Shown here in pieces: positions 1 to 10,900 of a DNA stretch of 64,000 nucleotides (within the stretch, counting starts at the first letter, position 1; every line of letters begins with the position of its first letter). The stretch is from assembly GCA_022577435.1 (NCBI GenBank), contig JAKOON010000009.1, positions 712,001 to 776,000 of the forward strand, written 5' to 3'. The notes under the pieces are model-generated. The model ran no database searches and was not told the origin of the DNA. It saw only the letters and a program-made list of their open reading frames with translations. A program made the position numbers and the translations under genes. Source of the stretch: Embiotoca jacksoni. Lineage: Eukaryota > Chordata > Actinopteri > Embiotocidae.

Positions 1-252
1 GCTGCCTTCCAGGCACGCTACTCGGACACGTTCCCCACCAAGGTGTGCCTGCAGCTGAAGATCCGCGAGGTCCGTCAGAAGATCATGCAGACGGCCACTC
101 CGGGAACCTTCGAGCTCGGAGGGTCGGCCGAAGCCAACCCCGCCCCGTCCCACAGCTCCTCCTTCAATCAATCAGTCCGGGAGGACGGAGGGGCGGAGCC
201 GCAGGGAGACAGAGGGCGGAGCCCCGAGGAGCCCAAAAGCGAAGGATCGTAA
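1..252 (+). CDS. cic: Capicua (CIC) transcriptional repressor, C-terminal part of last coding exon
   Basis: Frame 1 is open from base 1 to a TAA at 250-252, giving the last 83 residues of a longer protein. The start lies outside the window. The segment from AAFQARYSDTFP through VCLQLKIREVRQKIMQ closely matches the second half of the C1 domain near the C-terminus of vertebrate CIC. That domain works with the HMG box to bind CIC octamer sites and repress targets of receptor tyrosine kinase signalling in the nucleus. The tail after residue 40 (Pro, Ser, Glu and Gly rich) is low complexity, as in other CIC proteins, and is not conserved. The gene runs in the same direction as gsk3a, whose start codon is about 4.5 kb downstream. 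Identity is secure; paralog status cannot be decided here. Confidence 0.94.
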   Translation, partial: AAFQARYSDTFPTKVCLQLKIREVRQKIMQTATPGTFELGGSAEANPAPSHSSSFNQSVREDGGAEPQGDRGRSPEEPKSEGS

Positions 253-301
253 GCTGGAGAGGACGACGAAGCAGGAAAATCAAGCAAAGAAGAAGAGCAA
301 G

Positions 302-305
<4 letters not shown>

Positions 306-332
<27 letters not shown>
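306..332 (+). repeat. (GA)n microsatellite
   Basis: Uninterrupted GA dinucleotides lie in the cic 3' UTR, just after the stop codon. Confidence 0.95.
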
Positions 333-336
<4 letters not shown>

Positions 337-697
337 TGTGTGTGAACCAGTAGGGAGGATGGTCCGTTTCTACTGGCACTTATCTCCACCAGACCTGGGC
401 AGAAACATGGAGGATGGTCACAGATGTTCAAACTACTCGAGGCGCGCTTGAATTGTCTAATCAGACCTTTGGAGAAAAAAAAAAAAAAAAGGGAAAAAAA
501 AGCCTCAAAAGTGGTCGAATCACATGCAAAGTCATGATGAGTCAAGTGCTTCTTGAAGTATTGTTTTCCCCTTTATTTTCCAAGTATCCTGAATATTTCT
601 AGTCAGCACTTTTGCCCAGGTCTGCTCTCAGCACATTTGTACAGTAGTTTGTAGTTTGACACACAAACTCTGTGGTACACACTCTCTATCTCTCTGG

Positions 698-703
<6 letters not shown>

Positions 704-787
<84 letters not shown>
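704..787 (+). repeat. (CA)n microsatellite, about 42 units
   Basis: A perfect AC dinucleotide run. It is responsible for spurious Thr-His and Cys-Val open frames on both strands. Confidence 0.97.
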
Positions 788-788
<1 letters not shown>

Positions 789-1099
789 CCAACCCTGGTG
801 CATATGTAATCTCCAGCATGCACATGATCACACGCACACACGCACACACACACTTACCAAATCAGACTGTTACTCTTGGTTGGCAGTCCCCAGGAGCCGC
901 TACCAAGGACCATGACACACAAAGGCACTTTGTCACTTCTTGTGCAGATGCAGTTTGCTGTTGCCAGCCAGCCCTCAGATGCCATTGACTTGACCTCCTC
1001 GTCACCCTGCCACTCCTCAGCACAGTGGTCGGGACACAAACACAACCCCAACGACCTCCACTGATATTCCACAGCCCCTCGATGCTGCAAGACAAGACA

Positions 1100-1165
1100 G
1101 CACACACACACATATGCAGTACACACACACACACACACATATGCAGTACACACACACACACACGA
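1100..1165 (+). repeat. Interrupted (CA)n with ATATGCAGT interruptions
   Basis: Three CA runs are separated by the same spacer, so the cluster is a short compound repeat. Confidence 0.85.
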
Positions 1166-1321
1166 ACGCGCGGTGCACGGACAAACGTCTGTGCAGCGTG
1201 AGCACTCGCACACCAACACAGTCAACCCTGGTCTGACCAAGCCATCGGCCTGCACAGTTTTTAGTGATTGTAGTGAGAAGAGAAACTGAAAGCGTAAAAA
1301 CCTATTCGCTCCTGGAAAAAC

Positions 1322-1367
1322 AAGAAGAAGAAGAAGAAGGAGGAGGAGAAGAAGAAGAAGAAGAAGG
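1322..1367 (+). repeat. (GAA/GGA)n trinucleotide repeat
   Basis: AAG/GAA triplets with a central GGA block. Confidence 0.92.
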
Positions 1368-1615
1368 CAGGAGTCGGTATGTAGTGTGACCAACCTTTGC
1401 ACCTTCAGTTAATGACATTTTGAAAGACTGAGTCCTCACTGGCGGGAGCTGATTATATATATATATGTGTGTGTATGTCTGTTGGGGTCACGACCCCCCA
1501 AAAAAACCTGTGTGAACAGGCACCGTTAGAGATTTTGTAAAGAGACTATTGGTTGTGAGGCTTTGAAGAATCAACGTTACATTCGACACTGACCGGACTC
1601 CAAGCAGAGCGCAGA

Positions 1616-1667
1616 GAAGAAGAAGAAGAAGAAGAAGAAGAAGAAAAAGAAGAAGAAGAAGAAGAAA
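1616..1667 (+). repeat. (GAA)n trinucleotide repeat
   Basis: AAG triplets with one AAA interruption. This is a purine-only strand segment, so it could form triplex DNA. Confidence 0.92.
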
Positions 1668-1999
1668 CCAGGCTGATATTTCACTGGATGCAAGATTCAT
1701 ATTCCAACAGTAGGAAGACGTAATATGTAGTGAATAAGGACAACAACAACAAAAGAGGCAGAGAGGAAACGTAGAATTTTAACCAAACTTCTCTGAATCT
1801 CCAAGTGGATATGATGTTGCTTTTCTCTCGTTATCGTTGCCGTGGAAATAACCAGTTTTACCGTGGCCTGTTTTTTTTTTTTCTCTTGTGGCTCTATTGT
1901 GTTTCTTCTCCGGCATAAAAAATAAAAATAACAAAAAAAATCACAAAGAAAAAACAAAAACAAACAAACTCTGGACAAAGAAGGGGACAAAATCAGTCT

Positions 2000-2125
2000 G
2001 CCCCCCCCCCCAGCGCCCTCCTCCTCCCTGCCCCCCCCTCCCCCTCTACTTGTAATCGTACCTGGGGCGGTTTCTACCCCCCCCCCCCCCCCTCTCCTCC
2101 CCCTCCCACACCTCCTCCCCTCCCC
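2000..2125 (+). repeat. C-rich pyrimidine tract
   Basis: Contains C runs near 2001-2011 and 2079-2092 embedded in CT-rich sequence. It has no coding potential. Confidence 0.85.
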
Positions 2126-3204
2126 TCTGATTTCTCACCAGACACAGCAGAAGTGGGGGAGTAGGGGCGTTTATCGTTTTGTAAAAACGTTGAAATCAGG
2201 TGTTTGCACAATTTGTGAGGTCCCTCTTGTCTGGGACCGCCACAAGTTAAATCAGGAAAGTATTGTTTTTAGAGATTGTTTTAGTAGTTTAAAAAAAAAA
2301 ATAATAATAATAATAACCTCGTTCCGTATGTTATCAAACCAACTTTTTTCCTCCCTGCTCTTATTCCTGTCCTCCCTTCTCCCCCCCTCCCCCGACCCCT
2401 CAAGTATTGTTAGAAAGTGCCCTTAAGCACTGGTCCCGGGTCAAGCGCTATGTAGCTCAGGATGGTTCTGGTTAGGGTTAGTTCAGGGAAAGCAGATCCT
2501 AGACCAGCCCTGGAGGGCAGTCTCTGGAGCCCTCCCCTCTTCCCTCTCTTCTCGACACTTTATCCTTTCCCATCAAATGGTGCAATAGGACTTTTATTTT
2601 CTTTTTTTTGGGGGGGAAATGGGTGGGTTGTTTTGTTTAGTTTTTTTCGGGGCAAGGCTCTGTGCCATAGATATTAAAAATCCAGTGCAGTCAAGTCAGC
2701 GAGAGGAAAGAGCTGTTGTGATACTATCTTTAAATTTGGTATAAAACAAAACAAACAAAAACAAACAACAAAAAAAGAATCACACAATTATTGATATTGT
2801 TGAAGAGATAGAGAGTATAACATACTAAAAGTCAAAGAAAAATTTTTGAAATAGCACTTTTTGGCTCTTTGCTTCTTTGGTGAAGAGTGGGGGTAGTTAT
2901 CATAATGGGTATCTCTTTTTGTTTCTCTGTATACAGTTGGATGTGTGAAAAAAAATATATATACCGGTATTTCCATTATATGTGCATTTAGGTCTGTGTG
3001 TGGGTGTGTGTGTATGTTTTGGCACATGCAGGTAGCGTGTTAACACGACCAACCTCTCGTTCTTTCACCACGCAGCAACATTATCAATAGTATATTTTTC
3101 ACTGTATTCTACATTCTATATTCTACTCTAGAGACAGTATTTTTATAGTCACCATGACTATTTTGTCCGCCATCTTGACTGTTATCAAATCCAGTTGATT
3201 CAGG

Positions 3205-3242
3205 ATATATATATATAATAAATATATATTCAGGATATATAT

Positions 3243-3292
<50 letters not shown>
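3205..3292 (+). repeat. (AT)n microsatellite
   Basis: A long alternating AT tract with a duplicated TTCAGG-ATATAT lead-in at 3199 and 3229. Confidence 0.93.
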
Positions 3293-3294
<2 letters not shown>

Positions 3295-3456
3295 ACACAG
3301 GTAACAGAAGACTATCAATTCACATCAGTTTGGGGTCAGGGCTGTAAAGTGTCAATCTGCATGCATGTGCAATCACATGCACGCGTGAACACACCCACAC
3401 AGACGTATGTGCATACACACACATGTATGCGTGTACACTGTATGATTGTGCTTAAA

Positions 3457-3462
3457 AATAAA
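3457..3462 (+). terminator. Candidate poly(A) signal for cic
   Basis: An AATAAA hexamer has a GT-rich element about 40 bases downstream (GAGGTGAGTGTT). It is the best canonical signal between the cic stop and the gsk3a promoter. Confidence 0.5.
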
Positions 3463-3480
3463 ACTGTCCTTACTTTGGAG

Positions 3481-4500
3481 AAGGAATTTTAGGATGAGCG
3501 AGGTGAGTGTTATCTCATAAGCAGGCATGTTGACCATGTGCAATATTTCTAAACAACAAAAAAAACAAAAACTAAATATTGAAAATATTAAAGATCTAAC
3601 ACAATGTCGTGTGGCTTTGAATTCATTTCACGTCCCTGAATTTCTCCGGCGTTTGAATGTTTGACCAAATTGTCACAATAAGTGTTGCTTATTGCTCCAC
3701 GTCAGCAGGAAATGACTCTTGATACTACTCAGGACTGATTGCAAACTGAACGAGAGAGAAGAGCTGACGCAAAATCAAAAATTTTGGCCGCCTTGATATA
3801 ACTGGCAAGTCCCCCAAATCCCTGGAACATACACTGCGTACTTCTCCGGCTGGCCTTTATCAAGCATATCAGTGTTAAGAGTTCTTATTGGATTAGAGCA
3901 GCCTTTCAGATTCAGGTCATATTGGGTGAGGAGGTGGGCTATGGCAAGGAGACGCATTCACAAGAGCCTCCTATACAGTAAACACTCGCTATGGGAGGCT
4001 TATGACAAATGCCTCCCTGTCCACTTCTGAATCCCAAATAAGTCCAGCGACCTTTATCAGATACTTATTTGTGTTGTTTTTCCCAAGTGAGATATATCAC
4101 TGAATATGATGAATTATGGGGTAAAAAAACCAACTAATTTAACGTTATTAATCATAGTGTTGTTTTTGTTTTTTAAAAGTATTCATTCAATTTACATTAT
4201 AAATGTTCATTTATCATATTTTACAAGCTCCAAAAGTACTATTCAGCAGGTTTAAAAATAAGGTTACAAAGTTGGCAAGCAAATGTGTTATGTAAAAATA
4301 TCTGCACTGTTGGAGCAAGAAAGTGGGCAACTCGCCACTTAAAGGGTAAATCCAGTGATTTACGTGGGATATTTTTTTGTACCATTACGATATTTAGAAT
4401 TTAATTTATATTGCCGTGTATTTTATATGTGACTGCTGCTTTTTTTTTTTTTTTTTTTTTCCTTTGGCCTACATCCCCCCACCCCCCCCGTTAATTCATT
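3481..4500. other. Intergenic spacer between cic and gsk3a
   Basis: AT-rich single-copy-looking sequence with a poly-T run at 4440-4460. I see no gene or recognised element here. The right edge grades into the gsk3a promoter. Confidence 0.6.
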
Positions 4501-4779
4501 TTACATTTGTAGTTGTTTTGATTTGCGAAAGCCAGCGCGGCAAACCTGAGCAACAGCTGCTTCAAACTCCATCTCCCAGGTGGCATTGCGCGCGCTCTGT
4601 TTCTAGGTGTCTAGCAACAGCGACCAGCCCCAGACAGCCGGCGGCAACGGGAGCGGTGTTTCTCGGCGTGTCCTTTCCACGATTAGTCGCTGCCGGGGAT
4701 TCACAATTTAGCAGTCGCTTAAGCTGAAGACGGTGGGGGAAAAAAAACCAACAACAACCCTGACCCCTGCACAGAGATT
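4501..4779 (+). promoter_or_regulatory. gsk3a: gsk3a promoter and 5' UTR region
   Basis: Base composition shifts from AT-rich to CpG-rich at about 4530 and stays so past the start codon. No TATA box is obvious. A ZNF143-like site lies at 4566-4590. The transcription start cannot be fixed from sequence alone. Confidence 0.6.
4566..4590 (+). promoter_or_regulatory. ZNF143/STAF-type (SBS) site
   Basis: The 25 bases have the ACTnCA..TCCCAG....GCA.TGCG pattern of the long ZNF143 site found in many vertebrate CpG-island promoters. The TCCCAG core and the TTGCG tail are both at the right spacing. It lies about 190 bases upstream of the gsk3a ATG. Confidence 0.6.
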
Positions 4780-4954
4780 ATGAGCGGCAGCGGGCGGCCC
4801 AGGACCAGCTCGTTTGCTGAGCCGCCAGGTGTTCCGGGAGCCGCCGCTGCGTCCACAGGATCAGCCGCTGCCGTGGGGAGCAGCACAGGAAAGTCCGGGG
4901 TCCCGCAGGCCTCCGGCAGCAGCTCGTCAGGATGCTCGAACCTTAAGCTCGCCA
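4780..4954 (+). CDS. gsk3a: gsk3a coding exon 1 (residues 1-58)
   Basis: The ATG is followed by the inhibitory phosphorylation motif (RPRTSSFAEP, Ser11 equals human Ser21) and a Gly/Ala/Ser-rich linker. The exon ends at GCCA|gtaagt, phase 1. Open reading continues only 3 codons into the intron, which supports the donor. Confidence 0.93.
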
Positions 4955-7900
4955 GTAAGTTCTGATTTGCCACCAGCGTTTTGGCGGAACCTGCCGAGTC
5001 CAATACGTGTTATAATGTGCTTCTACCTCAAAAACAGTAGCCGGTATTACGTGTCTGACCACCCGGAGGAAAGTCGTTCTTACTCCCGTCGAGAAGCTAA
5101 CGAACTCGCTAGCGTGCTAACTAGCTCGCCGGCTAACGGCAGCCACTTGTTTTGTATGTCACTAGTTCCCTTGTTGTCCAGCCGATGGACGTTTTCACCG
5201 TCTGGTGTCCAGCTCACTGTGTGTGTGTGGGGGGGGGGAGGTCATCACTTAAACCCGGTGTAACACCAGGCTGTTGGGAATAATAATATTCCGTTGAATC
5301 ACCAGCCGGGGGGGCTCGCTTTGGTTCGACTGTCCCCCGGTGTGAGAGCGGTGATATCGGACCTGCTCTTTGTGGCCGAGCTCAAACTCAAAAACGCTTC
5401 GGCAGCGAGGTGGTTGTTTTAGGGGTGTCGTTGAGAGAGAGGCACCGCCTGGGGGGGGGGGAAGGGTCGGGTCGGGGCGGAAAGTTGCCTAATCACCAAG
5501 GTCACCTGTGGGGCATTAGGCTTAAGCGAGCAGGTGGCCGACGCCTGGAGGATGCGAGTGATGCCACGTCCGGCACAGGAGGCTCGTCTTGTCTGCTCGG
5601 ATGCCAAAGGAGTGTGCTGTCCTCTGCCTGGGATGGAGGCAGAGCATGCATACCCTCCTTTATCACTCTACTGACAGGTGTAAGCAGAGATCTGGAAGTG
5701 TGTGTGTGTTAATCCAAGCCTTATCATCCATCAGCAGGCTGTGGTGTGAGTCTCATGATATTAGAGTCTGAGCGAGAGGTCGTCTCCAGTTCAAAGCCCT
5801 GTGACCCTTGGGTTTCTCTCCTTCCTGTCCAAATGCTGCAGAAAAGATTTCGAGTGATTTGATGGATGTTTCCGTCAAGGTTGTTTTTTTTTTGGTTTTT
5901 TTTGGGTGGTGGGAGGACCGAGAAGCAATTTCAGGAGGCAGGATTAACCAATTTAGCCTCTTATTTGCCAGACAGAATTATGAGATTTGGCATCAAGGGT
6001 GAAATTAAACTTGGACATGGATGCGTTAAGGATGTTGTGTTGCCATACCAACAAGGGCTCTGTCCTCACGAACAACACTGGAAGACTTTTCTACAAACGA
6101 GATGTTGAGGGTTTTCAAGTACTCCTGCTTTTATAACGGACTCCTGTGTTATCCAAGTCCACAATACGCAGCTGCGATAGTTCTAGTTGAAAAGTGGCCT
6201 TGGATAATACAATTTCTGCTTTACAATAGAGCTTTTTTCTCTTCTTTTTTTAACGACAGATATTTTGACAGGTGTATCAATTATGGTCCATTAAGTGTCG
6301 CAGTAAGCCACGAGAGTTAACCAAAATGCACAAAAGCAGGACGTCCTCTGCAGAAAGTACAGCTATCATTAAAACACGTGTGCTTTTCCCTACAAGTCAA
6401 AATGTCTGCCATTAAAAAAAATAAACAAATAAAACTCTGTGAGGAAAAACTACTGATCAGTCAACTTATGGGCAAAGTGGATTCAGTAGTTGGTTCCTTA
6501 CCTATCTGCTTACTGGCTGAAATAATTGGTTGTGTGTGGTCACAGTGAAAGTCCTTCTTGCCTGCATTACAGCAGATGGTGCTGTGAATGTCCCAAGGAT
6601 GAAGTGACACGCCCTGACGTGTGTCGTCAGTGGAAGGAGTAGGACCGAAGAGGTGGCGCTGCACTGGGGCGACACCAAAGGAAACATTTCCACTACTTCT
6701 TTTATCACTGACATTTATTTTCTAACGGCGGTAGCCCTCTCTTGGAAATGAACAGAATCAGCTGTGGAACTGATGAGGTCGTGATGAGCTAACATGGTTT
6801 GATCTTCGGTTTAGATTTTGCATCCAAAAAGAAAAGAAACTGGACTTCCTGACGTAAATCCGAACAGTTCCCCACATAGTTGTATAATTTACCTTGGCTG
6901 CTGCTGTCACAGTGTCAGAGCAGTTGTTCCATTATTCACTGTCCGTGGAGCAGCTCCAGGATTTGTCTCTGAGCAACAGCATCATCACAGTCGGTCTCCT
7001 CACTGCTGAGCTTCGGGGAAAATGTAAAAAAAAACAAAAACTTGAGCTATAAAATATTATTGTGGAAGAAAACGATTTACACATTCTTCTTCTTTAGTAA
7101 AATCGTGGTTATCTCTTTGGGGAAACACTGCAGAGACTGTTGGTGATAAAAACATCATGTGACCAGCCGCCTCGGGCGTTGTGGTATACAAGGTTGTTTA
7201 CTTCCATGAGGCTCATTTCCCCACAATTGCTTTATGTAAATTCTATGAAGACCAGCTTACTGTTTAAGGAAAGACATAACCGTGATCCACCGGGAAGTGG
7301 ACTATTGTGTTGACTGTCATTTGAACACAATACCTCGAAAACAATAGATACTCGATAGAAGCCTCACTCTTTCCTCCCTGTAGAGTAGATGGCCTGGTTA
7401 GACTTTGGAAGATCTTGCTGCATTGAACTGCATATTAATAAGGTAAACTTAATTCTCTTGAAGCTACTTCGCTTTAGGATGTGGAGTTCATGTAAGTACA
7501 GGGTTGTTTTTTGTGTGTGTGTGTGTGTATTAGCATCAAAGTTCTGCTGGTTAATGCATCAATTTTGATGTTTCTTGTTGCAGTGTTATTAGTTGGGCAG
7601 ACACAGGTGTCAAAACGTGGTTGGAAAGTGTCCTGCTGTTTTTGGACATTAAATAAACACACGTGAATGTGACAGTTTGAAAAAAAAACCATAAAAAACC
7701 GGCGCGCATTCAGGCATTATTTCCTCTCGGAGACGTGAGTTTCCGTCTGTGGACGTCAGGTGAATGACAGGAAGCCGAGTGTGACACAATGCGGCGCCGA
7801 TAGGAAACCGCCGAGCTCGAAGCACGGCGCGACGATTAATCAGGAACTCTGACAAATCCTCGTTGTGATGGATTATTGATCTGCTGCGAGCGTGCGCGAG

Positions 7901-10900
7901 TTCCTGTTGTAGAAACTGAATGGCAGCAGGAAAGGAGCTCCGATACCTCCGGCTGTACTCCGATACGTCGGCGGAAAAAAAAAAAATGTGAGCGGAGGAG
8001 TCACATGGACAGTCGGTATAAACGTATCCTTTAACCAAGTGTCCTACTTTTAACCTGCTGCCCCCCGTGTGCTGCGCGTATTCATTACCGTCCAGCGGAT
8101 GAACCCAGTCGTTGGAAGTAGAGAAACCCGGCGACCCGGTCACTCCGCAGGCTTCACAGTTTCAGCTGTAACCGATATCGCCAGCGTGCCTGTTGGGTAA
8201 CCAGCACGCGTTTCAGCAGGCTGACGGCGGTGTGGATGTGGACGTACAAGAACACCGGGACGTGCAGTTCTGGCTGTACGAGGGGCCCGTTGTCAATAAA
8301 TGCATTGTGTTGTTTGGTAAACAAAGCAATAAGTATGTGGATACGGTCAGGTTGGCAGCGATACAACACCATGACAGCGTGATGGCAGAGGGCTGCTCTA
8401 TTATTTCAACAGAATAGGTCAGTGTTGGAAAACGGGATTTCCATGCCTGTTAAAGAAATCCAGAACTCGGTAGCTTCTTGGAGGGCTTAAGTCCAAGTCA
8501 CAGAAATAAGTCTTTAGATTAAAAAGAAAAAAAAGAATGAAGAATAATTAATGTGTGTTGTATCTGGCGGGTCTTTCTTGTTAATTTCTCCCACACCAGG
8601 CCAAAAGGTCTGCTTTGTTGTACTTTGCATGCATTTAACCGGCAGAACTGTTAGTTTAATCGTGGTGTAAAGATGATGAGACGAGCCGACGCATTACCGT
8701 GAGCAGTAATGTCTGCAGCGACGCTGCACTGGTGCTGATCCCAAGGTGAGTCAGGTGATCGGGGTAATGCCTGGTGAAGGCGTTCGCTACGTGAGCCGAC
8801 GCACTTCCCTTCCCGTAAAGAGTCGTGTGCTTTTAACCGAGAGTTCAGCTCGACTGAAAAGTCTTTCGTTTTTGTTTTTTTTTGTTTTTTTCCCCTATTC
8901 AGCCCAGTATGGTATTCATGACTGTCTTTGCTCTACCGTCATAATTGCTGTGGCCGAGCTCGATGAGGAAGTAGTTCAAACATTAGCGGCTGCGGTTGAG
9001 TTTCTGTGCACAACCTACGTCATATGCTGGTTGATGCCAATTAGTTAAAGGCGGCTCCCACAGTTTGAAATTAATCCAAAGGTCTACGCCCAGTAGGAGG
9101 CAACGACTTAAAACAATCCTCAATGGAGCGAGGCCAGACGCGCCTGTTCACACTGTGAACTTGTGTTTGGTAGTATTGTGCTGTTCTTGTGGTCATTTTT
9201 AGGAAATTAGTAGGAAATGAGGTGACGGAAAGAAATGTCAGATGACGTGCAACAAGTCCAACACTTAAAATATTCAGTTTATTGTCATGATAAACTAAAG
9301 AAACCAGAAAGTAAGAATCAGAGAATTTTTTTTAATTATTTTTTTTTTTTTTAATTACTCCAAGCAATTAATCCATAATCAAATATTTGGTGAAAGTTTT
9401 CAGCTGGAGACAATAAAATAAGCAGGGAGGTTGTTTTGATGTTTTTCAAACACCAGGACACCTCGAGATGTTTTATTCTCCTTGTTTGGAGAAATAGATT
9501 TTTCAACACTTTTCACTTCAGAATTATTATTTTTTTATGTTTGTCAGTAAACTGTGATAATATAATAATCTACGTAGCATATGGTATGTATATATATTTG
9601 ACAAAATATACTGCTGTTGTGGAAGGCTCTTATCACTTTAAAACAGTTTATCAGGACAAAGGAAGTGGTTGGCCTATTTTGGGGTTCATTCCCAGTTTAA
9701 TTAGTCACAGCGTCTTGAATATGAACTCAGCCGTTGACTCCTTCTTCCTCGGAGGCTTTTGTGAGGTTGACGTCCATTCACCAGGCTGTCATTAACCTAA
9801 ATATTCAAACGGCCGGTGGAGAGACGGCCCAGATGTTCAGGCCGGTTGCGGCGAGTGTCCCGGGTTGAACGTCAGGAGTGTTGTTTGGGTTACGCTGTAA
9901 AGCAGTTTCACATCCTTCCTTCCTGCGGAGACAACCAGAAGGACCACCGCACCATTTAACCCTTTCTTATAACTTCACATTTTTAACACCAAATTTTTTT
10001 TTAAAAAGTCAGCACTGTTTTTTTTTCTGAATCATAACACTTCATTCATTCATCTCTGGACCTCCATATTTACACCTGTTCCTGCTCGTTTCCTAGGAGA
10101 CAGTGGGAAGGTGACAACAGTCGTGGCCACACCAGGCCAGGGACCGGACCGCCCACAGGAAGTCTCCTACACTGACATCAAGGTGAGCGAGAAAGTACCA
10201 CCAAGACCCAACTGTGTCATCGTAAGAAGCTCTCTCCCCTGGATGCACAACTTTATAGTATAAAATGGCTGTAATATATCTGCTTTTAATTGATAAGAGG
10301 GATTTTTGCCTTACAAGGCTCCCTTCATAGCCTGCTTTCCCATCTCTTTTCCGACATGACATAATTGTGCCAGTTGGAGCCTGATGTAGCGTCGTGAAGC
10401 GAGAGTCTTGCCCTCAGCATCTATCTCTCATGAGATAACTTAATGGCTCTGAGAGTTGGTAAACCCATGTTTATCACACCTGTTATCTCAAAAGTCAATA
10501 ATATTATTGTTGTCTTATCAGAGGTTTTGACACTTTTCTGATACCTGCAGTAGTTGAAGGTAATCATAATGTAAACTGAATGTCTTTATGATTATGTAAT
10601 AATTTGCCAATGTTGACCATAAACGTGTGATTTCTGACATCTGTCACATCCGTGCGTCGTTACCAGCTTACCAGTAAACCTGTTTACCGTGGGGTTGCAA
10701 CTAGTGATTATTTTCATTACCAACTCACAAAAAGGGTTCATTTTAAAATGTCTTGTTCTTTTCTCCATAGTTTCTCTCTCGCTCTCTCTTTCTTTTTTTC
10801 TTTCTTTTCAGACAAAACGCATTAAAATCCAAAGATAGATCCAGTTCATTATTTGAAATGGCTCAAAAACACAGGAAGTGCTCGTGTTCGGCGCCGGGAC

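Larger units (their letters stand above)
253..3480 (+). other. cic: cic 3' UTR (inferred), rich in simple repeats
   Basis: No further coding exon is visible. The stretch holds microsatellites, pyrimidine tracts and poly-A/T runs. It is followed by an AATAAA at 3457-3462 with a GT-rich stretch around 3498-3510, so a 3' UTR of about 3.2 kb is the simplest reading. This is inferred from position and signals only. Confidence 0.55.

Noticed and set aside
45..545. Other-frame and minus-strand open frames over the cic exon
   Set aside because: They are shadows of the cic frame and the GA/GAA repeats; only frame 1 matches a known family.
603..850. Open frames of Cys-Val or Thr-His repeats
   Set aside because: They are translations of the CA microsatellite on both strands.
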